A stretch of 64,000 nt of DNA from Pseudomonas deceptionensis (GTDB lineage: Bacteria > Pseudomonadota > Gammaproteobacteria > Pseudomonadales > Pseudomonadaceae): positions 124,001-188,000 of the forward strand of contig NZ_FNUD01000002.1 in the NCBI RefSeq assembly GCF_900106095.1, read 5' to 3'. Each line of letters opens with the position of its first letter. Position 1 is the first letter of the stretch. Positions 1 through 13,901 of this stretch are shown piece by piece. The notes under the pieces were generated by a model that saw nothing but the letters and a program-made list of their open reading frames with translations, ran no database searches and was not told where the DNA came from. The position numbers and the translations under genes are program-made.

Positions 1-783
1 AGTGATGGTCTCGCCAATCTGTACGTCACGAACTACAGGGCCGGTTGGGCTCTGGAAACCGTGAGCGTTACGCTTCTTCAGCTTGCCCTTGCCACGACCG
101 CCGCGACGGAAGCTATCGCTTTCTTCGTCGGAAGTGCGTGGAGCAACACGTGGAGTCGGTGCTTTTTCTTTAACCGAGGCACGATGCGGAGCGTTTTTGC
201 GATCGCCGTCACCACTACCGCGACGATTGTTATCGTCAGCGCGTGGCTTGTCCGGGCGACGCTGTTCGTCACGCTTGCGTGCATCAGCGGCTGGAGCAGG
301 TGCTGCTGCCGGTGCGGCTTGCACAGGTGCAGGTGCCGCAACAGCCGGAGCTGGCGCAGTCGTAGATGCAGGCTGACGGCGCGCTTCTTCTTCGGCGCGA
401 CGCTTGGACTCTTCTTCAGCCTTTTGACGTGCGGCATTGTCTACTGCACGACGTTCATCCATCTCACGTTTGCGCTCGGCTTCGATTTCTTCCGGGCTAC
501 GCTGTACGAAGACTTTCTTCTTGCGTACTTCAACGCTAATGCTTTTGCTGCCAGCAACACGCAGGGTACTGGTGGTTTTACGCTGCAAAGTGATCTTGCG
601 CGGTTCTTCCACTTTAGCCTTGTGGCTGCTTTTCAGGTGAGTCAGCAGAGCTTGCTTCTCACTGTCGGTCACATTCTGCTCGGCGGCGTTGTGCGGCAGA
701 CCTGCCTCACGCATCTGCTGCAACAGGCGCTCAACCGGTGTTTTGACCTCATCGGCCAGTTGTTTCACCGTGACTTGCGTCAT
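1..783 (-). CDS. infB: Translation initiation factor IF-2, N-terminal part (runs off window)
   Basis: IF-2 is the GTPase that brings initiator tRNA to the 30S subunit. Only the first 261 codons are in the window; the GTPase domains lie beyond base 1. The start ATG (781-783) gives [20 protein letters not shown], the IF2_N domain. A Lys/Arg/Glu-rich stretch follows (around residues 50-100), then an Ala/Pro-rich linker and a basic Arg/Lys/Asp-rich region, the low-conservation N-terminal layout of proteobacterial IF-2. It lies 27 bp after nusA in the conserved rimP-nusA-infB operon. Identification is from the N-terminal domain and the operon context together. Confidence 0.95.
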   Translation of the reverse strand, partial: MTQVTVKQLADEVKTPVERLLQQMREAGLPHNAAEQNVTDSEKQALLTHLKSSHKAKVEEPRKITLQRKTTSTLRVAGSKSISVEVRKKKVFVQRSPEEIEAERKREMDERRAVDNAARQKAEEESKRRAEEEARRQPASTTAPAPAVAAPAPVQAAPAAAPAPAADARKRDEQRRPDKPRADDNNRRGSGDGDRKNAPHRASVKEKAPTPRVAPRTSDEESDSFRRGGRGKGKLKKRNAHGFQSPTGPVVRDVQIGETIT

Positions 784-810
784 GCATTTCTCTCCTCAGG
801 CCGCGCCTAA

Positions 811-2292
811 TTACTCGAACCAATGGGCTCGGGCGGCCATGATCAACTTGCCGGCACGATCATCGTCAATGCCGTCGATGTCGAGCAGGTCGTCAATAGA
901 CTGCTCGGCCAGGTCTTCGCGGGTAATTACGCCGCGCACCGCCAGTTCCATCGCCAAATCCTTGTCCATACCCTCAAGCGAGAGCAGGTCTTCGGCCGGA
1001 TGGGCGTCTGCCAGCTTTTCCTCAGTAGCGATGGCTTTAGTCAACAGTCGATCCTTGGCCCGAGCGCGAAGCTCGTTGACGGTATCTTCGTCAAAGCCAT
1101 CGATGTTGAGCATTTCCTCCACCGGTACGTAGGCAATCTCTTCCAGGCTAGTAAAGCCTTCATCTACCAGTACCTGCGCCAGGTCTTCATCAACTTCCAG
1201 CTCTTCGATGAAGTTGCGCAGGATATCGCCGGTTTCTGCTTGCTGCTTAGCCTGGATGTCCGATTCGGTCATCACGTTCAAGGTCCAGCCGGTCAACTGG
1301 CTGGCCAAACGCACGTTCTGACCGCCGCGACCAATCGCCTGGGCCAGATTGTCTGCGCCAACGGCGATGTCCATTGCATGGGCATCTTCGTCGACGATAA
1401 TTGCCGCCACTTCTGCGGGCGACATTGCGTTGATCACGAACTGCGCCGGGTTGTCATCCCAAAGGACGATATCCACTCGCTCTCCGCCCAATTCGCCGGA
1501 CACTGCCTGGACACGCGAACCGCGCATACCAATGCAGGCACCTTGCGGATCAATGCGTTTGTCTTTCGAGCGAACAGCTATTTTAGCGCGTGATCCAGGA
1601 TCGCGGGAGGCCGCCATCACTTCGATCAGGCCTTCGGAGATTTCTGGCACTTCAATGCGGAACAGCTCGATCAGCATCTCTGGCGCGGTACGCGACAGGA
1701 TCAGCTGAGGGCCGCGATTTTCGGTGCGAATCTCTTTCAGCAGCGCGCGAAGGCGTACGCCAACGCGGAAAGTCTCACGCGAAATGATGTCTTCACGGGC
1801 CAGCAACGCTTCAGCGTTATTGCCCAGATCAACGATCACATTGTCACGTGTCACTTTTTTAACGGTGCCAGAAATAATTTCGCCCAGACGCTCGCGATAG
1901 GCATCGACTACTTGAGCACGCTCAGCTTCGCGGACTTTTTGCACAATGACCTGTTTGGCCGTTTGTGCAGCGATCCGACCGAATTCGATAGAATCGATTT
2001 TCTCTTCGATAATATCGCCGGCTACAGCGCCTGGCTGTTTCGCCTGGGCCTGGTCAACCGCCAACTCGTATGCTGGATCATCCAGATCTTCGTCTTCGAC
2101 CACAGTCCAGCGACGGAAAGTCTCATAGTTACCGGTGTGGCGATTGATTTCCACACGCAGTTCGACTTCGTCCTCAAAACGCTTTTTGGTCGCGGTGGCC
2201 AGAGCCAGCTCCAGCGCTTCAAAAATAACGTTTGCCGGTACGCCCTTTTCATTGGACACCGACTCAACAACCAGCAGTACTTCTTTGCTCAT
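811..2292 (-). CDS. nusA: Transcription termination/antitermination factor NusA
   Basis: NusA binds RNA polymerase and controls pausing, termination and antitermination. The 493-aa product begins [19 protein letters not shown] and has the NusA N-terminal domain, an S1 domain (around 135-200, [18 protein letters not shown]), two KH domains ([16 protein letters not shown] and [18 protein letters not shown]) and two C-terminal acidic helical repeats of the kind E. coli NusA carries. The frame stays open 7 codons upstream, but the ATG at 2292 has a good ribosome site (GAGGCG) and gives the usual family length. It sits between rimP and infB. Confidence 0.97.
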   Translation of the reverse strand: MSKEVLLVVESVSNEKGVPANVIFEALELALATATKKRFEDEVELRVEINRHTGNYETFRRWTVVEDEDLDDPAYELAVDQAQAKQPGAVAGDIIEEKIDSIEFGRIAAQTAKQVIVQKVREAERAQVVDAYRERLGEIISGTVKKVTRDNVIVDLGNNAEALLAREDIISRETFRVGVRLRALLKEIRTENRGPQLILSRTAPEMLIELFRIEVPEISEGLIEVMAASRDPGSRAKIAVRSKDKRIDPQGACIGMRGSRVQAVSGELGGERVDIVLWDDNPAQFVINAMSPAEVAAIIVDEDAHAMDIAVGADNLAQAIGRGGQNVRLASQLTGWTLNVMTESDIQAKQQAETGDILRNFIEELEVDEDLAQVLVDEGFTSLEEIAYVPVEEMLNIDGFDEDTVNELRARAKDRLLTKAIATEEKLADAHPAEDLLSLEGMDKDLAMELAVRGVITREDLAEQSIDDLLDIDGIDDDRAGKLIMAARAHWFE

Positions 2293-2339
2293 CGTACGCC
2301 TCGCCTTTCGCAAGCCATTGGATCCGCGGGATCCGCGTC

Positions 2340-2798
2340 TCAGTCAAAACTGGGAATAATGTTGGCCTTGTCGATCATATCGATCGGCAACAGGAATTCA
2401 TGGTCTTCAACCTGCACCACAATGTCCTGCTCCTCTACGCCGCGCAGAAGGCCCTGAAAGTTGCGTCGCCCTTCGAAAGGCGAGCGCAGCTTGATCCTCA
2501 CTTGCTCACCGGCAAATTTCGCAAACTGCTCAATGGTGAACAGTGGGCGTTCCATGCCAGGAGAAGAAACTTCAAGGGTGTATTCAACAGCGATAGGATC
2601 TTCGACATCCAGAACGCCGCTGATCTGACGACTGACTATTGCGCAGTCATCCACCAGTACGCCGCCTTCCTTGTCGATATAGACACGCAACATTGAATGG
2701 CGGCCTTGAGCCGAAAATTCAATACCCCAGCATTCATAGCCAAGGGCCACGATCACCGGGGCCAACAAGTCCTGCAACTGTTCTAGCTTGCTCGACAC
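2340..2798 (-). CDS. rimP: Ribosome maturation factor RimP
   Basis: RimP is needed for maturation of the 30S subunit. The product is 152 aa, normal for the family, with the hallmark [20 protein letters not shown] segment joining the N-terminal domain to the Sm-like C-terminal domain. The start codon is GTG (2796-2798), preceded by AGGGGG. It is first in the rimP-nusA-infB operon. Upstream are two intrinsic-terminator hairpins and the initiator tRNA, the arrangement of the E. coli metY-rimP-nusA locus. Confidence 0.95.
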   Translation of the reverse strand: MSSKLEQLQDLLAPVIVALGYECWGIEFSAQGRHSMLRVYIDKEGGVLVDDCAIVSRQISGVLDVEDPIAVEYTLEVSSPGMERPLFTIEQFAKFAGEQVRIKLRSPFEGRRNFQGLLRGVEEQDIVVQVEDHEFLLPIDMIDKANIIPSFD

Positions 2799-2839
2799 CT
2801 GAACCCCCTAGTGCATGTTTGTGCATGCTGTGCAAAATG

Positions 2840-2863
2840 AAAAAATGGGCGAAGCGCCCATCT
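2840..2863 (-). terminator. Intrinsic terminator/attenuator-like hairpin upstream of rimP
   Basis: Read on the minus strand this is GATGGGCG-CTT-CGCCCAT followed by TTTTTTC, about 45 bp before the rimP GTG. It is the second of two consecutive terminator-like hairpins between the initiator tRNA and rimP, and so could limit read-through into the nusA operon. Confidence 0.6.
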
Positions 2864-2903
2864 CTGAAACGTCGTTGAATACCGACGCTATAAAGTGTCC
2901 AGT

Positions 2904-2930
2904 TAACAAAAAGCCCCTAAGAAGGGGCTC
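2904..2930 (-). terminator. Intrinsic terminator after initiator tRNA
   Basis: On the minus strand GAGCCCCTTCTTAGGGGCT is followed by TTTTTG, starting about 10 bp after the tRNA CCA end. It is a compact stem with a U-tract and terminates the tRNA transcript. Confidence 0.7.
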
Positions 2931-2939
2931 CGCTAAAAC

Positions 2940-3016
<77 letters not shown>

Positions 3017-3078
3017 ACAAAGCTGGAGCGGAAGTATACGGTTGATCCTTTTCAGGGTCAATCCAACCTTCCACATAC

Positions 3079-3100
3079 AAGAAAGCCCGCTACTGCGGGC
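3079..3100 (-). terminator. Hairpin between tRNA-Leu and tRNA-fMet
   Basis: On the minus strand GCCCGC-AGTA-GCGGGC is followed by TTTCTT. The short GC stem and pyrimidine tail could terminate, or mark processing, between the two tRNAs. Confidence 0.5.
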
Positions 3101-3112
3101 ATTCTTGATAAT

Positions 3113-3198
3113 TGGTACCGAGAAGGGGACTCGAACCCCTACACCCTATGGGCACAACCACCTCAAGGTTGCGTGTCTACCAATTCCACCACCTCGGC
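3113..3198 (-). tRNA. tRNA-Leu (GAG)
   Basis: An 86-nt class II tRNA with encoded CCA. The acceptor stem begins GCCGAGG, the anticodon stem CAACC/GGTTG encloses the loop TTGAGGT (anticodon GAG), there is a long variable arm, and the T-loop is GTTCGAGTC. It lies just downstream of secG, on the same strand, probably co-transcribed or processed from the secG transcript. Confidence 0.96.
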
Positions 3199-3226
3199 AA
3201 TACAACGTTACATCATGAAACCCGTT

Positions 3227-3610
3227 TTACTTTTGCTCTTGAGCTGGAGGTACGTCAGTCGCAGGAGTTGCCGACTTTTGCTCTTGAAGCACCGGAACAT
3301 CATCTGAAGCCGGCTTTTGCACTGGAACTTCCAACACCGCTGGATTTGGCAAACCTACTTGAGTCAGCTGTTCAGCTTTCTCTTTAGCAAAGTAACCTAA
3401 CCCTAAGCTGGTTATGAAAAAACCTGCGGCAAGTATAGCAGTAAACTTACTAAGAAAGGTAGAGGAACCTTGGCTTCCGAACACAGTATTTGATGCACCT
3501 GCGCCAAAAGATGCTCCAGCATCCGCTCCCTTGCCCTGTTGCAGCAAAACCAGGGCAATCACACCCAATGCTGTCAGCAGATGAAACACAGTTACGACGT
3601 TATCCAGCAT
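3227..3610 (-). CDS. secG: Preprotein translocase subunit SecG
   Basis: SecG is the small inner-membrane subunit of the SecYEG translocon. The 127-aa product has two hydrophobic segments (around residues 1-22 and 52-74) separated by the conserved [22 protein letters not shown] loop region, which identifies the family. A Pro/Glu/Gln/Ala-rich cytoplasmic tail after residue 80 is low complexity, as often in Pseudomonas. It is 2 bp downstream of tpiA, so the two are almost certainly co-transcribed. Confidence 0.95.
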   Translation of the reverse strand: MLDNVVTVFHLLTALGVIALVLLQQGKGADAGASFGAGASNTVFGSQGSSTFLSKFTAILAAGFFITSLGLGYFAKEKAEQLTQVGLPNPAVLEVPVQKPASDDVPVLQEQKSATPATDVPPAQEQK

Positions 3611-3612
3611 TT

Positions 3613-4368
3613 TCAGTTTCCTGCGGCACGAATGATCGCACCGAACTCATCTGCATTCAGGGAAGCCCCGCCAATGAGTCCCCCATCGATATCCGGCATG
3701 CTGAACAGTTCGACCGCATTGGCCGCCTTCACGCTGCCGCCGTATAGAAGCCGCACACCTTGTGCCACTTCAGAATTCTTTTGCGCCAGCTGTGCGCGAA
3801 TGGCCGCATGCACATCTTGCGCTTGCTGTGGTGATGCGGTCAGCCCGGTGCCAATAGCCCAGACCGGCTCGTATGCAATCACAGCATTTACAAAAGCATC
3901 AATGCCAAACTCATCAATCACGGCATTCAGCTGACGCTCTACCACTTCAAGCGTTTGTCCCGCTTCGCGCTGCTCCAGGGTCTCCCCTATGCACAACACT
4001 GGCGTCAAACCAGAGGCTTGAGCCGCTGCAAACTTGCGATTGAGTGTCTCGTCCTGCTCACCCAGAATCAGGCGACGTTCGGAGTGACCCACAAGCACCA
4101 GCTTGCAACCTGCGTCTACCAACTGGCTCGATGAAATCTCGCCAGTCAGAGCGCCCTGCCCCGACTCTACTGCAGCATCCTGAGCACCGACCGAAATCGG
4201 TGCGCCCTGCAAGCCTTTGATCACACGATCAATAAACAGCTGAGGCGGGAATACGGCAACATCAACATCGTTTGGCAAGACCAGACCACGCAGACCGTCG
4301 ATCAGCTCAGCGACGCTGGCGCGGGTACCGTGCATCTTCCAGTTACCAGCTACCATAGTGCGACGCAT
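3613..4368 (-). CDS. tpiA: Triose-phosphate isomerase
   Basis: Interconverts dihydroxyacetone phosphate and glyceraldehyde 3-phosphate in central carbon metabolism. The product is 251 aa, the usual TIM-barrel length. The catalytic residues are visible: Asn9 and Lys11 (GNWKMHG), His95 (VGHSERR), Glu167 ([11 protein letters not shown]), plus the phosphate-binding GGLIGGASL near the C-terminus. It lies 66 bp after glmM and 2 bp before secG. Confidence 0.97.
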   Translation of the reverse strand: MRRTMVAGNWKMHGTRASVAELIDGLRGLVLPNDVDVAVFPPQLFIDRVIKGLQGAPISVGAQDAAVESGQGALTGEISSSQLVDAGCKLVLVGHSERRLILGEQDETLNRKFAAAQASGLTPVLCIGETLEQREAGQTLEVVERQLNAVIDEFGIDAFVNAVIAYEPVWAIGTGLTASPQQAQDVHAAIRAQLAQKNSEVAQGVRLLYGGSVKAANAVELFSMPDIDGGLIGGASLNADEFGAIIRAAGN

Positions 4369-4434
4369 GCTTTACCTCGTCGGTCAAAGTGGGCGCAGAT
4401 GTTACCCAACCAAATCCGCGCTGGCAAGCCGAAT

Positions 4435-5772
4435 TCAGGCACAAACTTCACTTACCAGTTTTGCCAGCTCTTCGGCGTAGCCGCGAACCATGTTTTCGTC
4501 ATCACCTTCGACCATTACACGCACCAAAGGCTCTGTTCCCGACTTGCGCAACAATACGCGACCACGACCATTCATGGCCTTCGTCACACGTGCACAGGCT
4601 TCCTTGACAGCCGGATGCTCGACGGGATTAACACCCCCCGCAAAACGCACGTTCAGCAGAATCTGCGGGCACTTGCGCAGCGCTTGGCGCGACTGGGCCA
4701 GGCTTTCATCACGACGACGCAAGGACAGCAGCACCTGGAGCGCCGCAATGATCGCATCGCCGGTCGTGGTGTGCTGGAAGCAAACGATGTGCCCGGAGTT
4801 CTCACCCCCAACCTGCCAATCGCGTTCTTGCAGGCCGGCGATGACGTAACGGTCACCCACATTGGCGCGCACAAACGGAATGCCAAGGTCAGCCAGTGCC
4901 AATTCAAGCCCGAGATTGCTCATCAGCGTACCGACAACACCGCCCTGCAACTTGCCGCGCTCGTGCAGATCACGCGCAATGATGAACAGCAGATCATCAC
5001 CATCAACAATCGCGCCCGTGTGATCAACCATCAGAACCCGATCGCCGTCGCCATCGAAGGCAATCCCAAGATCAGCACCTTCGGCCACCACGGCAGCCTG
5101 CAACTGGCCCATATGGGTCGAGCCGCAGTTTTCGTTGATGTTCAAGCCATCAGGCTGAGCCGAGAGCACGATGACTTGCGCACCCAGCTCCTTGAAAACA
5201 CTTGGCGCAACCTTGTAGGTAGCACCATGGGCGCAGTCGAGAACGATCTTGAGGCCGCTGAAGTTGGTGCTGCTCGGCACACTGCTTTTGCAAAACTCGA
5301 TGTAGCGACCCGGGGCGTCGTTGATGCGAGATACCTTGCCAAGCTTGTCAGATTCGACAACCGTCATGGGAGCGTCCAGCAACTCCTCAATCATCAACTC
5401 GACGTCATCAGGTAGCTTGGTGCCGTCACCCGAGAAGAATTTGATGCCGTTATCGTCATGAGGATTGTGCGAAGCGCTGATCACAATGCCGGCTTCGGCG
5501 TGAAAGGTACGCGTCAGGTAGGCAATCGCCGGCGTAGGCATCGGCCCCAGCAGCATCACATCAGCACCGGCAGCCGACAAGCCTGCTTCCAGAGCCGATT
5601 CAAACATGTAACCCGAAATACGGGTGTCCTTGCCGACCAGGATCCGGCAAGCGCCTTTGCTGCGAAACGCCATACCGGCAGCCCAGCCCAGCTTGAGCAT
5701 AAAGTCAGGGGTGATCGGATAAACGCCGACCCGACCACGAATCCCGTCGGTGCCAAAATACTTCTTTGTCAT
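4435..5772 (-). CDS. glmM: Phosphoglucosamine mutase GlmM
   Basis: Converts glucosamine 6-phosphate to glucosamine 1-phosphate for UDP-GlcNAc, and hence peptidoglycan and lipopolysaccharide. The 445-aa protein opens [16 protein letters not shown]. It has the phosphoserine loop [12 protein letters not shown] with active Ser101, the metal-binding FDGDGDR motif near residue 240, and the C-terminal phosphate-binding [15 protein letters not shown]. It follows folP by 16 bp in the ftsH-folP-glmM gene order known from E. coli. Confidence 0.97.
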   Translation of the reverse strand: MTKKYFGTDGIRGRVGVYPITPDFMLKLGWAAGMAFRSKGACRILVGKDTRISGYMFESALEAGLSAAGADVMLLGPMPTPAIAYLTRTFHAEAGIVISASHNPHDDNGIKFFSGDGTKLPDDVELMIEELLDAPMTVVESDKLGKVSRINDAPGRYIEFCKSSVPSSTNFSGLKIVLDCAHGATYKVAPSVFKELGAQVIVLSAQPDGLNINENCGSTHMGQLQAAVVAEGADLGIAFDGDGDRVLMVDHTGAIVDGDDLLFIIARDLHERGKLQGGVVGTLMSNLGLELALADLGIPFVRANVGDRYVIAGLQERDWQVGGENSGHIVCFQHTTTGDAIIAALQVLLSLRRRDESLAQSRQALRKCPQILLNVRFAGGVNPVEHPAVKEACARVTKAMNGRGRVLLRKSGTEPLVRVMVEGDDENMVRGYAEELAKLVSEVCA

Positions 5773-5788
5773 AACTGCTCCATCATTT

Positions 5789-6640
5789 TTAGTCGGCGGA
5801 CTCTACCGCTGCGATCATCCGTACCACATCAACTGTTTCGGCAACATCGTGGACACGCAAAATACGCGCCCCCTTGGTCATCGCCAAAGCTGCAAGCGCC
5901 AGACTTCCATACAGGCGCTCGGCAACCGGCCGGTTCAGTGTTTGCCCGACCATGCTTTTGCGTGACACGCCCACCAGCAAAGGCCGCCCCAGTGCATGCA
6001 GAGCCTCCATGTGCTTGAACAGGCTCAAGTTGTGCTGCAATGTTTTTGCAAAGCCAAACCCCGGGTCCAGCACGATGCGCTCAGGGCCAATGCCGGCGGC
6101 TGCACACCGGGCCATGCTATCGACCAGGAACGCCGAAACCTCACCCACCAGGTCATCATAATGAGGATTATCCTGCATATCACCCGGCTCACCGAGCATA
6201 TGCATCAGGCATACCGGCAAACCAGTGGCCGCAGCCGCCTGCAAGGCACCTTCACGGCGCAGCGAGCGCACATCATTGATGAGGCCCGCCCCGAGACGCG
6301 CAACTTCGGTCATGACAATTGGCGCCGATGTATCGACCGAAATAATGACATCCAGTTCCCGGCTTATACGCTCGACAACAGGAGCAACCCGATCGAGCTC
6401 TTCCTGTGACGAAACTACAGGCGCTCCGGGACGCGTTGACTCACCGCCAACATCAATCAGAGTTGCACCGGCCAGAACCATCGCCTGCGCATGACGCACA
6501 GCCGCATCCAGAGCAGCAAAGCGGCCGCCATCAGAAAAGGAGTCGGGGGTGACATTGAGAATACCCATAACATGCGTATGGGCCAAATCAAGAACCCGGT
6601 TGCCGCAAGGCAACCGGGTTGAGGACTGAACGAAAGTCAT
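5789..6640 (-). CDS. folP: Dihydropteroate synthase
   Basis: Condenses p-aminobenzoate with dihydropterin pyrophosphate in folate synthesis; it is the sulfonamide target. The 283-aa product has the signatures [48 protein letters not shown] and [10 protein letters not shown], covering the pterin and phosphate sites of the TIM-barrel fold. It starts 8 bp after the ftsH stop, so translation of the two is probably linked. Confidence 0.97.
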   Translation of the reverse strand: MTFVQSSTRLPCGNRVLDLAHTHVMGILNVTPDSFSDGGRFAALDAAVRHAQAMVLAGATLIDVGGESTRPGAPVVSSQEELDRVAPVVERISRELDVIISVDTSAPIVMTEVARLGAGLINDVRSLRREGALQAAAATGLPVCLMHMLGEPGDMQDNPHYDDLVGEVSAFLVDSMARCAAAGIGPERIVLDPGFGFAKTLQHNLSLFKHMEALHALGRPLLVGVSRKSMVGQTLNRPVAERLYGSLALAALAMTKGARILRVHDVAETVDVVRMIAAVESAD

Positions 6641-6648
6641 TTCAAGCC

Positions 6649-8565
6649 TTATTGATCAGCAGCAGGGCCGCCGATAGGTGTTTCCGGGCGCTCGGTTTTA
6701 TCCAGCGTCGGAGCAGTCGGGGTACCCGAACTACCGTCTTCCCAGTCACGAGGCTCGCGCGGCGGGCGACCCGCCATGATGTCGTCGATCTGATCGGCAT
6801 CGATCGTTTCGTACTTCATCAGCGCATCAGCCATGGCATCGAGCTTGTCGCGATGCTCAGTCAGGATCTGCTTGGCCGTGTTGTAGCACTGGTCAATGAT
6901 GCTGCGCACTTCGGAGTCGATCAGCTTGGCTGTATCACCCGAAACGCTTGCAGACTGACCACCACCGCGACCCAGATAGGACTCTTCGTCTTCGGCATAC
7001 ATCAACGGGCCCAGCTTTTCGGACAAGCCCCACTTGGTCACCATGTTCCGGGCGATCTGGCTCGCACGCATGATGTCGTTGGACGCGCCGGTGGTAACAC
7101 CGTCAAAGCCCAGAGTCATCTCTTCGGCGATACGGCCGCCATAGAGAGAACAGATCTGGCTGATCAGCGCTCGCTTGGACAGGCTGTAACGATCCTCTTC
7201 CGGCAGGAACATGGTTACGCCCAGGGCGCGGCCGCGAGGAATGATCGAGACTTTGTAAACCGGATCATGCTCTGGCACAACGCGACCAACAATGGCGTGA
7301 CCTGCTTCGTGATAAGCCGTGTTGCGCTTTTCTTTGTCCGACATAACCATCGATTTGCGCTCGGCGCCCATCATGATCTTGTCTTTGGCCAGCTCGAACT
7401 CTTTCATTTCAACAACACGCTTACCGGTGCGCGCTGCGAACAGGGAAGCTTCGTTTACCAGGTTGGCCAGGTCAGCACCGGAGAAGCCCGGAGTACCACG
7501 TGCAATCACGCCTGGCTGGACATCATCGCCCATCGGCACTTTACGCATGTGAACCTTGAGGATCTGCTCGCGGCCACGAATGTCCGGCAAGCCAACCACT
7601 ACCTGACGGTCAAAACGGCCTGGACGCAACAGCGCAGGGTCAAGTACGTCAGGACGGTTGGTGGCGGCAATCACAATGATGCCGTCATTCATCTCAAAGC
7701 CGTCCATCTCAACCAGCAACTGGTTAAGAGTTTGCTCGCGCTCATCATGACCACCGCCCATACCGTTACCACGGTGACGGCCGACAGCATCGATTTCATC
7801 GATGAAGATAATGCAAGGTGCGTGCTTCTTGGCTTGCTCAAACATGTCACGAACACGGCTTGCGCCGACGCCCACGAACATTTCAACAAAGTCGGAACCC
7901 GAAATAGTGAAAAACGGCACCTTGGCTTCGCCCGCGATTGCCTTGGCAATCAGGGTTTTACCGGTACCTGGCGGGCCAACCATCAGCACACCACGAGGAA
8001 TACGACCACCCAGGCGCTGGAATTTTCCCGGATCACGCAGGAACTCAACCAGCTCGCCTACTTCTTCCTTGGCCTCATCACAACCTGCTACGTCAGCCAG
8101 AGTCGTTTTGACCTGATCTTCCGACAGCAGTCGCGCCTTGCTCTTGCCAAAGCTCATCGGGCCGCCTTTACCGCCGGCACCGCCCTGCATTTGGCGCATG
8201 AAGAACATGAAGACCGCGATGATCACCAGAATCGGGAAGCTCGCAACCAGCAGCTGAGTCCAGATGCTTTGTTGCTCTGGCAGTTTGCCTTCAACGGTTA
8301 CATGGTTATCCACCAGATCACCGATCAAACCGTTGTCCTGAATGGCCGGACGGATGGTTTTGAAGGTATCGCCATCGCTGCGTTTGCCGGTAATCACGTA
8401 GCCATCCACGGCAACGCGCTCGACCTTGCCATCCTTAACTTGCTGGATGAAGTCGGAATAGTTGAGGGTTTGTGGCTCGTTTGGACTGGAGAAGTTGTTC
8501 ATCACTGTCACGAGGACAGCGGCGATGATCAACCACAGGATCAGATTCTTTGCCATATCGTTCAA
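6649..8565 (-). CDS. ftsH: ATP-dependent zinc metalloprotease FtsH
   Basis: Membrane-anchored AAA+ protease that degrades misfolded membrane proteins and regulators. It has two N-terminal membrane segments (around residues 8-25 and 105-125) flanking a periplasmic domain. Walker A GPPGTGKT, Walker B IIFIDEID, the second region of homology ([20 protein letters not shown]) and the zinc site HEAGH are all intact. I start at TTG 8565 ([11 protein letters not shown]) because AGAGGG lies 7 bp upstream; the ATG 9 bp later (8556) is the alternative and begins [10 protein letters not shown] possible sigma-70 promoter (TTTACA-16-TATTGT, 8693-8720) lies in the 182-bp gap after rlmE. Confidence 0.96.
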   Translation of the reverse strand: MNDMAKNLILWLIIAAVLVTVMNNFSSPNEPQTLNYSDFIQQVKDGKVERVAVDGYVITGKRSDGDTFKTIRPAIQDNGLIGDLVDNHVTVEGKLPEQQSIWTQLLVASFPILVIIAVFMFFMRQMQGGAGGKGGPMSFGKSKARLLSEDQVKTTLADVAGCDEAKEEVGELVEFLRDPGKFQRLGGRIPRGVLMVGPPGTGKTLIAKAIAGEAKVPFFTISGSDFVEMFVGVGASRVRDMFEQAKKHAPCIIFIDEIDAVGRHRGNGMGGGHDEREQTLNQLLVEMDGFEMNDGIIVIAATNRPDVLDPALLRPGRFDRQVVVGLPDIRGREQILKVHMRKVPMGDDVQPGVIARGTPGFSGADLANLVNEASLFAARTGKRVVEMKEFELAKDKIMMGAERKSMVMSDKEKRNTAYHEAGHAIVGRVVPEHDPVYKVSIIPRGRALGVTMFLPEEDRYSLSKRALISQICSLYGGRIAEEMTLGFDGVTTGASNDIMRASQIARNMVTKWGLSEKLGPLMYAEDEESYLGRGGGQSASVSGDTAKLIDSEVRSIIDQCYNTAKQILTEHRDKLDAMADALMKYETIDADQIDDIMAGRPPREPRDWEDGSSGTPTAPTLDKTERPETPIGGPAADQ

Positions 8566-8747
8566 TTAGCTACCCTCTGAAGCAAGCCCCGCTACTGAAG
8601 CGTGCTTCGCATGATATTCACCGGCATAACTTACTACATTGCCTACAACCCTTGCAGGCTCCGTCTGTAACCCTTTGTGAAACTTTGACTACACAATATT
8701 CGTTATGCCAGATCTGTAAAGCGATTCAAAAAAAACTATCGCCCTTG

Positions 8748-9398
8748 TCAAAGACGCTCATCACTGGCAGAACCATCGATACCGCGGAAGCCGCGCCCCA
8801 GCAAATACTGCTCGCGGGACCTGTCTCGAGACGACGACGGCTTGCGCATCTGCACCTTGTCGAACAGCTTGCGAATGTCTTTGTGGTACTGATCGAAGCC
8901 TTCTCCCTGGAAAACTTTAATCAGAAAATCACCACCAGGACGCAGGACGCGACCGGCAAGATCCAGTGCCAACTCACACAGGAACATCGCCCGAGGCATA
9001 TCCACAGCTGCCAATCCACTCATATTGGGGGCCATATCAGAAATCACAAGGTCTACTTGCGTATTTCCGACCGCCTCGAGGATCTGTGCAAGCACCGCAT
9101 CCTCGGTAAAGTCACCCTTGATGAAGGTCACATCAGGAATACTGTCCATGTCCAGGATGTCGGATGCGATCAATCGCCCCTGACCGCCGATCAGACGGCT
9201 GGTCACCTGCGACCAGCCACCCGGGGCAGCCCCGAGATCAATAACCGTCATGCCGGGACGAATCAGACGATCACGCTCTTGAATCTCCAGCAATTTGTAG
9301 CTGGCACGCGAGCGGTACCCGTCTTTTTGCGCCATTTTGACGTATGGATCGTTGAAATGCTCTTTCAGCCAGTTAAGGCTAGTCTTGGAACGGGCCAC
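8748..9398 (-). CDS. rlmE: 23S rRNA (uridine-2'-O)-methyltransferase RlmE (FtsJ/RrmJ)
   Basis: Methylates the 2'-hydroxyl of U2552 (E. coli numbering) in 23S rRNA, a late step of 50S assembly. The 216-aa Rossmann-fold protein has the SAM-binding [14 protein letters not shown] and catalytic-region motifs [13 protein letters not shown] and [13 protein letters not shown]. The frame is open to a TTG at 9410, but GAGGT sits just before GTG 9398, giving [11 protein letters not shown], so I use that start. It is divergent from yhbY and upstream of ftsH, as in E. coli. Confidence 0.95.
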   Translation of the reverse strand: MARSKTSLNWLKEHFNDPYVKMAQKDGYRSRASYKLLEIQERDRLIRPGMTVIDLGAAPGGWSQVTSRLIGGQGRLIASDILDMDSIPDVTFIKGDFTEDAVLAQILEAVGNTQVDLVISDMAPNMSGLAAVDMPRAMFLCELALDLAGRVLRPGGDFLIKVFQGEGFDQYHKDIRKLFDKVQMRKPSSSRDRSREQYLLGRGFRGIDGSASDERL

Positions 9399-9505
9399 GG
9401 GCCACCTCAAAAATTTTAAACGGGTCGTGATTAACCGGGCGGTCTGTGACTCGCTCGGGTAAACTGGCCGCCGCTTTTTACAAGATCAGACACAGGGGTC
9501 AGATT

Positions 9506-9814
9506 ATGCCGCTCACTCAAGAGCAGAAGAAACAGTACAAGTCCATTGGCCACCATCTGAAACCAGTTTTGACTGTGGCTGACAATGGTTTGACTGAAGG
9601 TGTTTTAGCCGAACTCGAACGCGCATTGGGCGATCACGAGTTGATTAAAATCAAAGTCAACATCCTGGATCGCGAATCCCGCCTGGAGGCCGTCGCACAA
9701 ATGTGCAAGGCCGGCAAAGCGGAATTGGTACAGGTTATCGGTAAAATGGCGCTTCTGTACCGCAAGAACGTCAATGTAAACAAGCAACTGTCGAACATCC
9801 ATCGCTTCAAGTGA
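9506..9814 (+). CDS. yhbY: CRM-domain RNA-binding protein YhbY
   Basis: A small CRM (IF3-C-like) domain protein that associates with pre-50S ribosomal particles. At 102 aa it is the whole domain: MPLTQEQKKQYKSIGHHLKP, followed by the conserved pattern H-E-L-I-K-I-K-V and a C-terminal KMALLYRKN. The frame is open 20 codons further upstream, but the ATG at 9506 has AGGGG nearby and matches the family start. It is divergent from rlmE, its usual partner. Confidence 0.93.
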   Translation: MPLTQEQKKQYKSIGHHLKPVLTVADNGLTEGVLAELERALGDHELIKIKVNILDRESRLEAVAQMCKAGKAELVQVIGKMALLYRKNVNVNKQLSNIHRFK

Positions 9815-10067
9815 TGTCGACAAGGGTCAAGGGTGCGCCTGGCGCGCCCTGAAACTCTTCCAGGGTAAACCCGAGAGTCATGCAAGAACTGCCCGCGCAA
9901 CGCATCAGGCAGCCAGAGACGCCCAACGCAATACTTCCCGCCCTGCCATTTACCTCTTCATCCAGCAACGCTGCCAACCGCCTTTAAGGCCAGCACCGGC
10001 AAAAATTCTGTGTGCAACAACCACAAGCTGCCAACCCGGAACACCCGGATCAGCCGCCAAAGAAGTG

Positions 10068-10086
10068 CGCCCGCACAAGGCGGGCG
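10068..10086 (-). terminator. Hairpin downstream of greA
   Basis: The inverted repeat CGCCCGC-ACAAG-GCGGGCG starts 7 bp beyond the greA stop. Its U-tract on the minus strand is weak. The rest of 9815-10067 holds no convincing gene; P. aeruginosa, from memory, has a hypothetical gene between yhbY and greA that is absent here. Confidence 0.45.
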
Positions 10087-10092
10087 TCATTC

Positions 10093-10565
10093 CTAGATGT
10101 GACGTACTTCAATGATCTCGTATTCGATAACACCGCCAGGTGTTTTCACCGCTACTACGTCACCCTCTTCCTTGGCAATCAAGGCACGAGCAAGCGGCGA
10201 GCCGACGGAGATTTTTCCGAGCTTGAAGTCAGCTTCATCTTCACCAACGATCTGATAGACAACTCGTTCGTCAGTTTCAACGTTAGCGATTTCGACCGTC
10301 GTACCGAAAATCACCTTGCCGGTATGAGGAATAGCCGTCACATCAATCACTACTGCGTTCTGCAGGCGACCTTCGATATCACGGATACGAGCCTCAGACA
10401 TACCTTGAAGCTCACGAGCCGCATGGTATTCCGCGTTTTCTTTCAGGTCGCCGAGCTCACGCGCCGTACCGATTTCCTTGCTCAGCTTTGGCCGAACAAC
10501 TTTGGTCAGGTGTGCAAGCTCATCTTCCAGGGCTTTATGGCCCTGGACCGTCATTGGGTACTTGA

Positions 10566-10569
<4 letters not shown>
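10093..10569 (-). CDS. greA: Transcription elongation factor GreA
   Basis: Rescues backtracked RNA polymerase by stimulating transcript cleavage. The 158-aa protein has the N-terminal coiled coil (about residues 1-75, [20 protein letters not shown]) with acidic tip residues in [10 protein letters not shown], and the FKBP-like C-terminal domain with [16 protein letters not shown]. Its ATG overlaps the carB stop by 4 bp (ATGA), so it is translationally coupled to carB and ends the carA-carB-greA operon. Confidence 0.97.
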
Positions 10570-13787
<3,218 letters not shown>

Positions 13788-13901
13788 GGGTTTGTCACTC
13801 AAATCCGCAGGTCAGTCGGCAAGCTGTCAATCAGGCTCCTGAAGCACCCCGGGGGCCACCGCAATTCGGGGCCTCCACAGGGTGCTACAGCAGGAAGCTG
13901 A

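Noticed and set aside
61..810. Plus-strand open frames over the first 800 bp
   Set aside because: They are antisense to the infB N-terminal region, whose minus-strand translation gives a clear IF2_N domain.
6619..8580. Long open frame (653 codons) on the plus strand across ftsH
   Set aside because: It is exactly antisense to ftsH, a certain gene, and its protein has no recognisable motifs. Similar antisense frames over carB, dnaK and puuC come from GC-biased codon use.
9815..10067. A gene between yhbY and greA, as remembered from P. aeruginosa
   Set aside because: The 250-bp gap has no frame with coding character; the open frame there is mostly antisense to yhbY.
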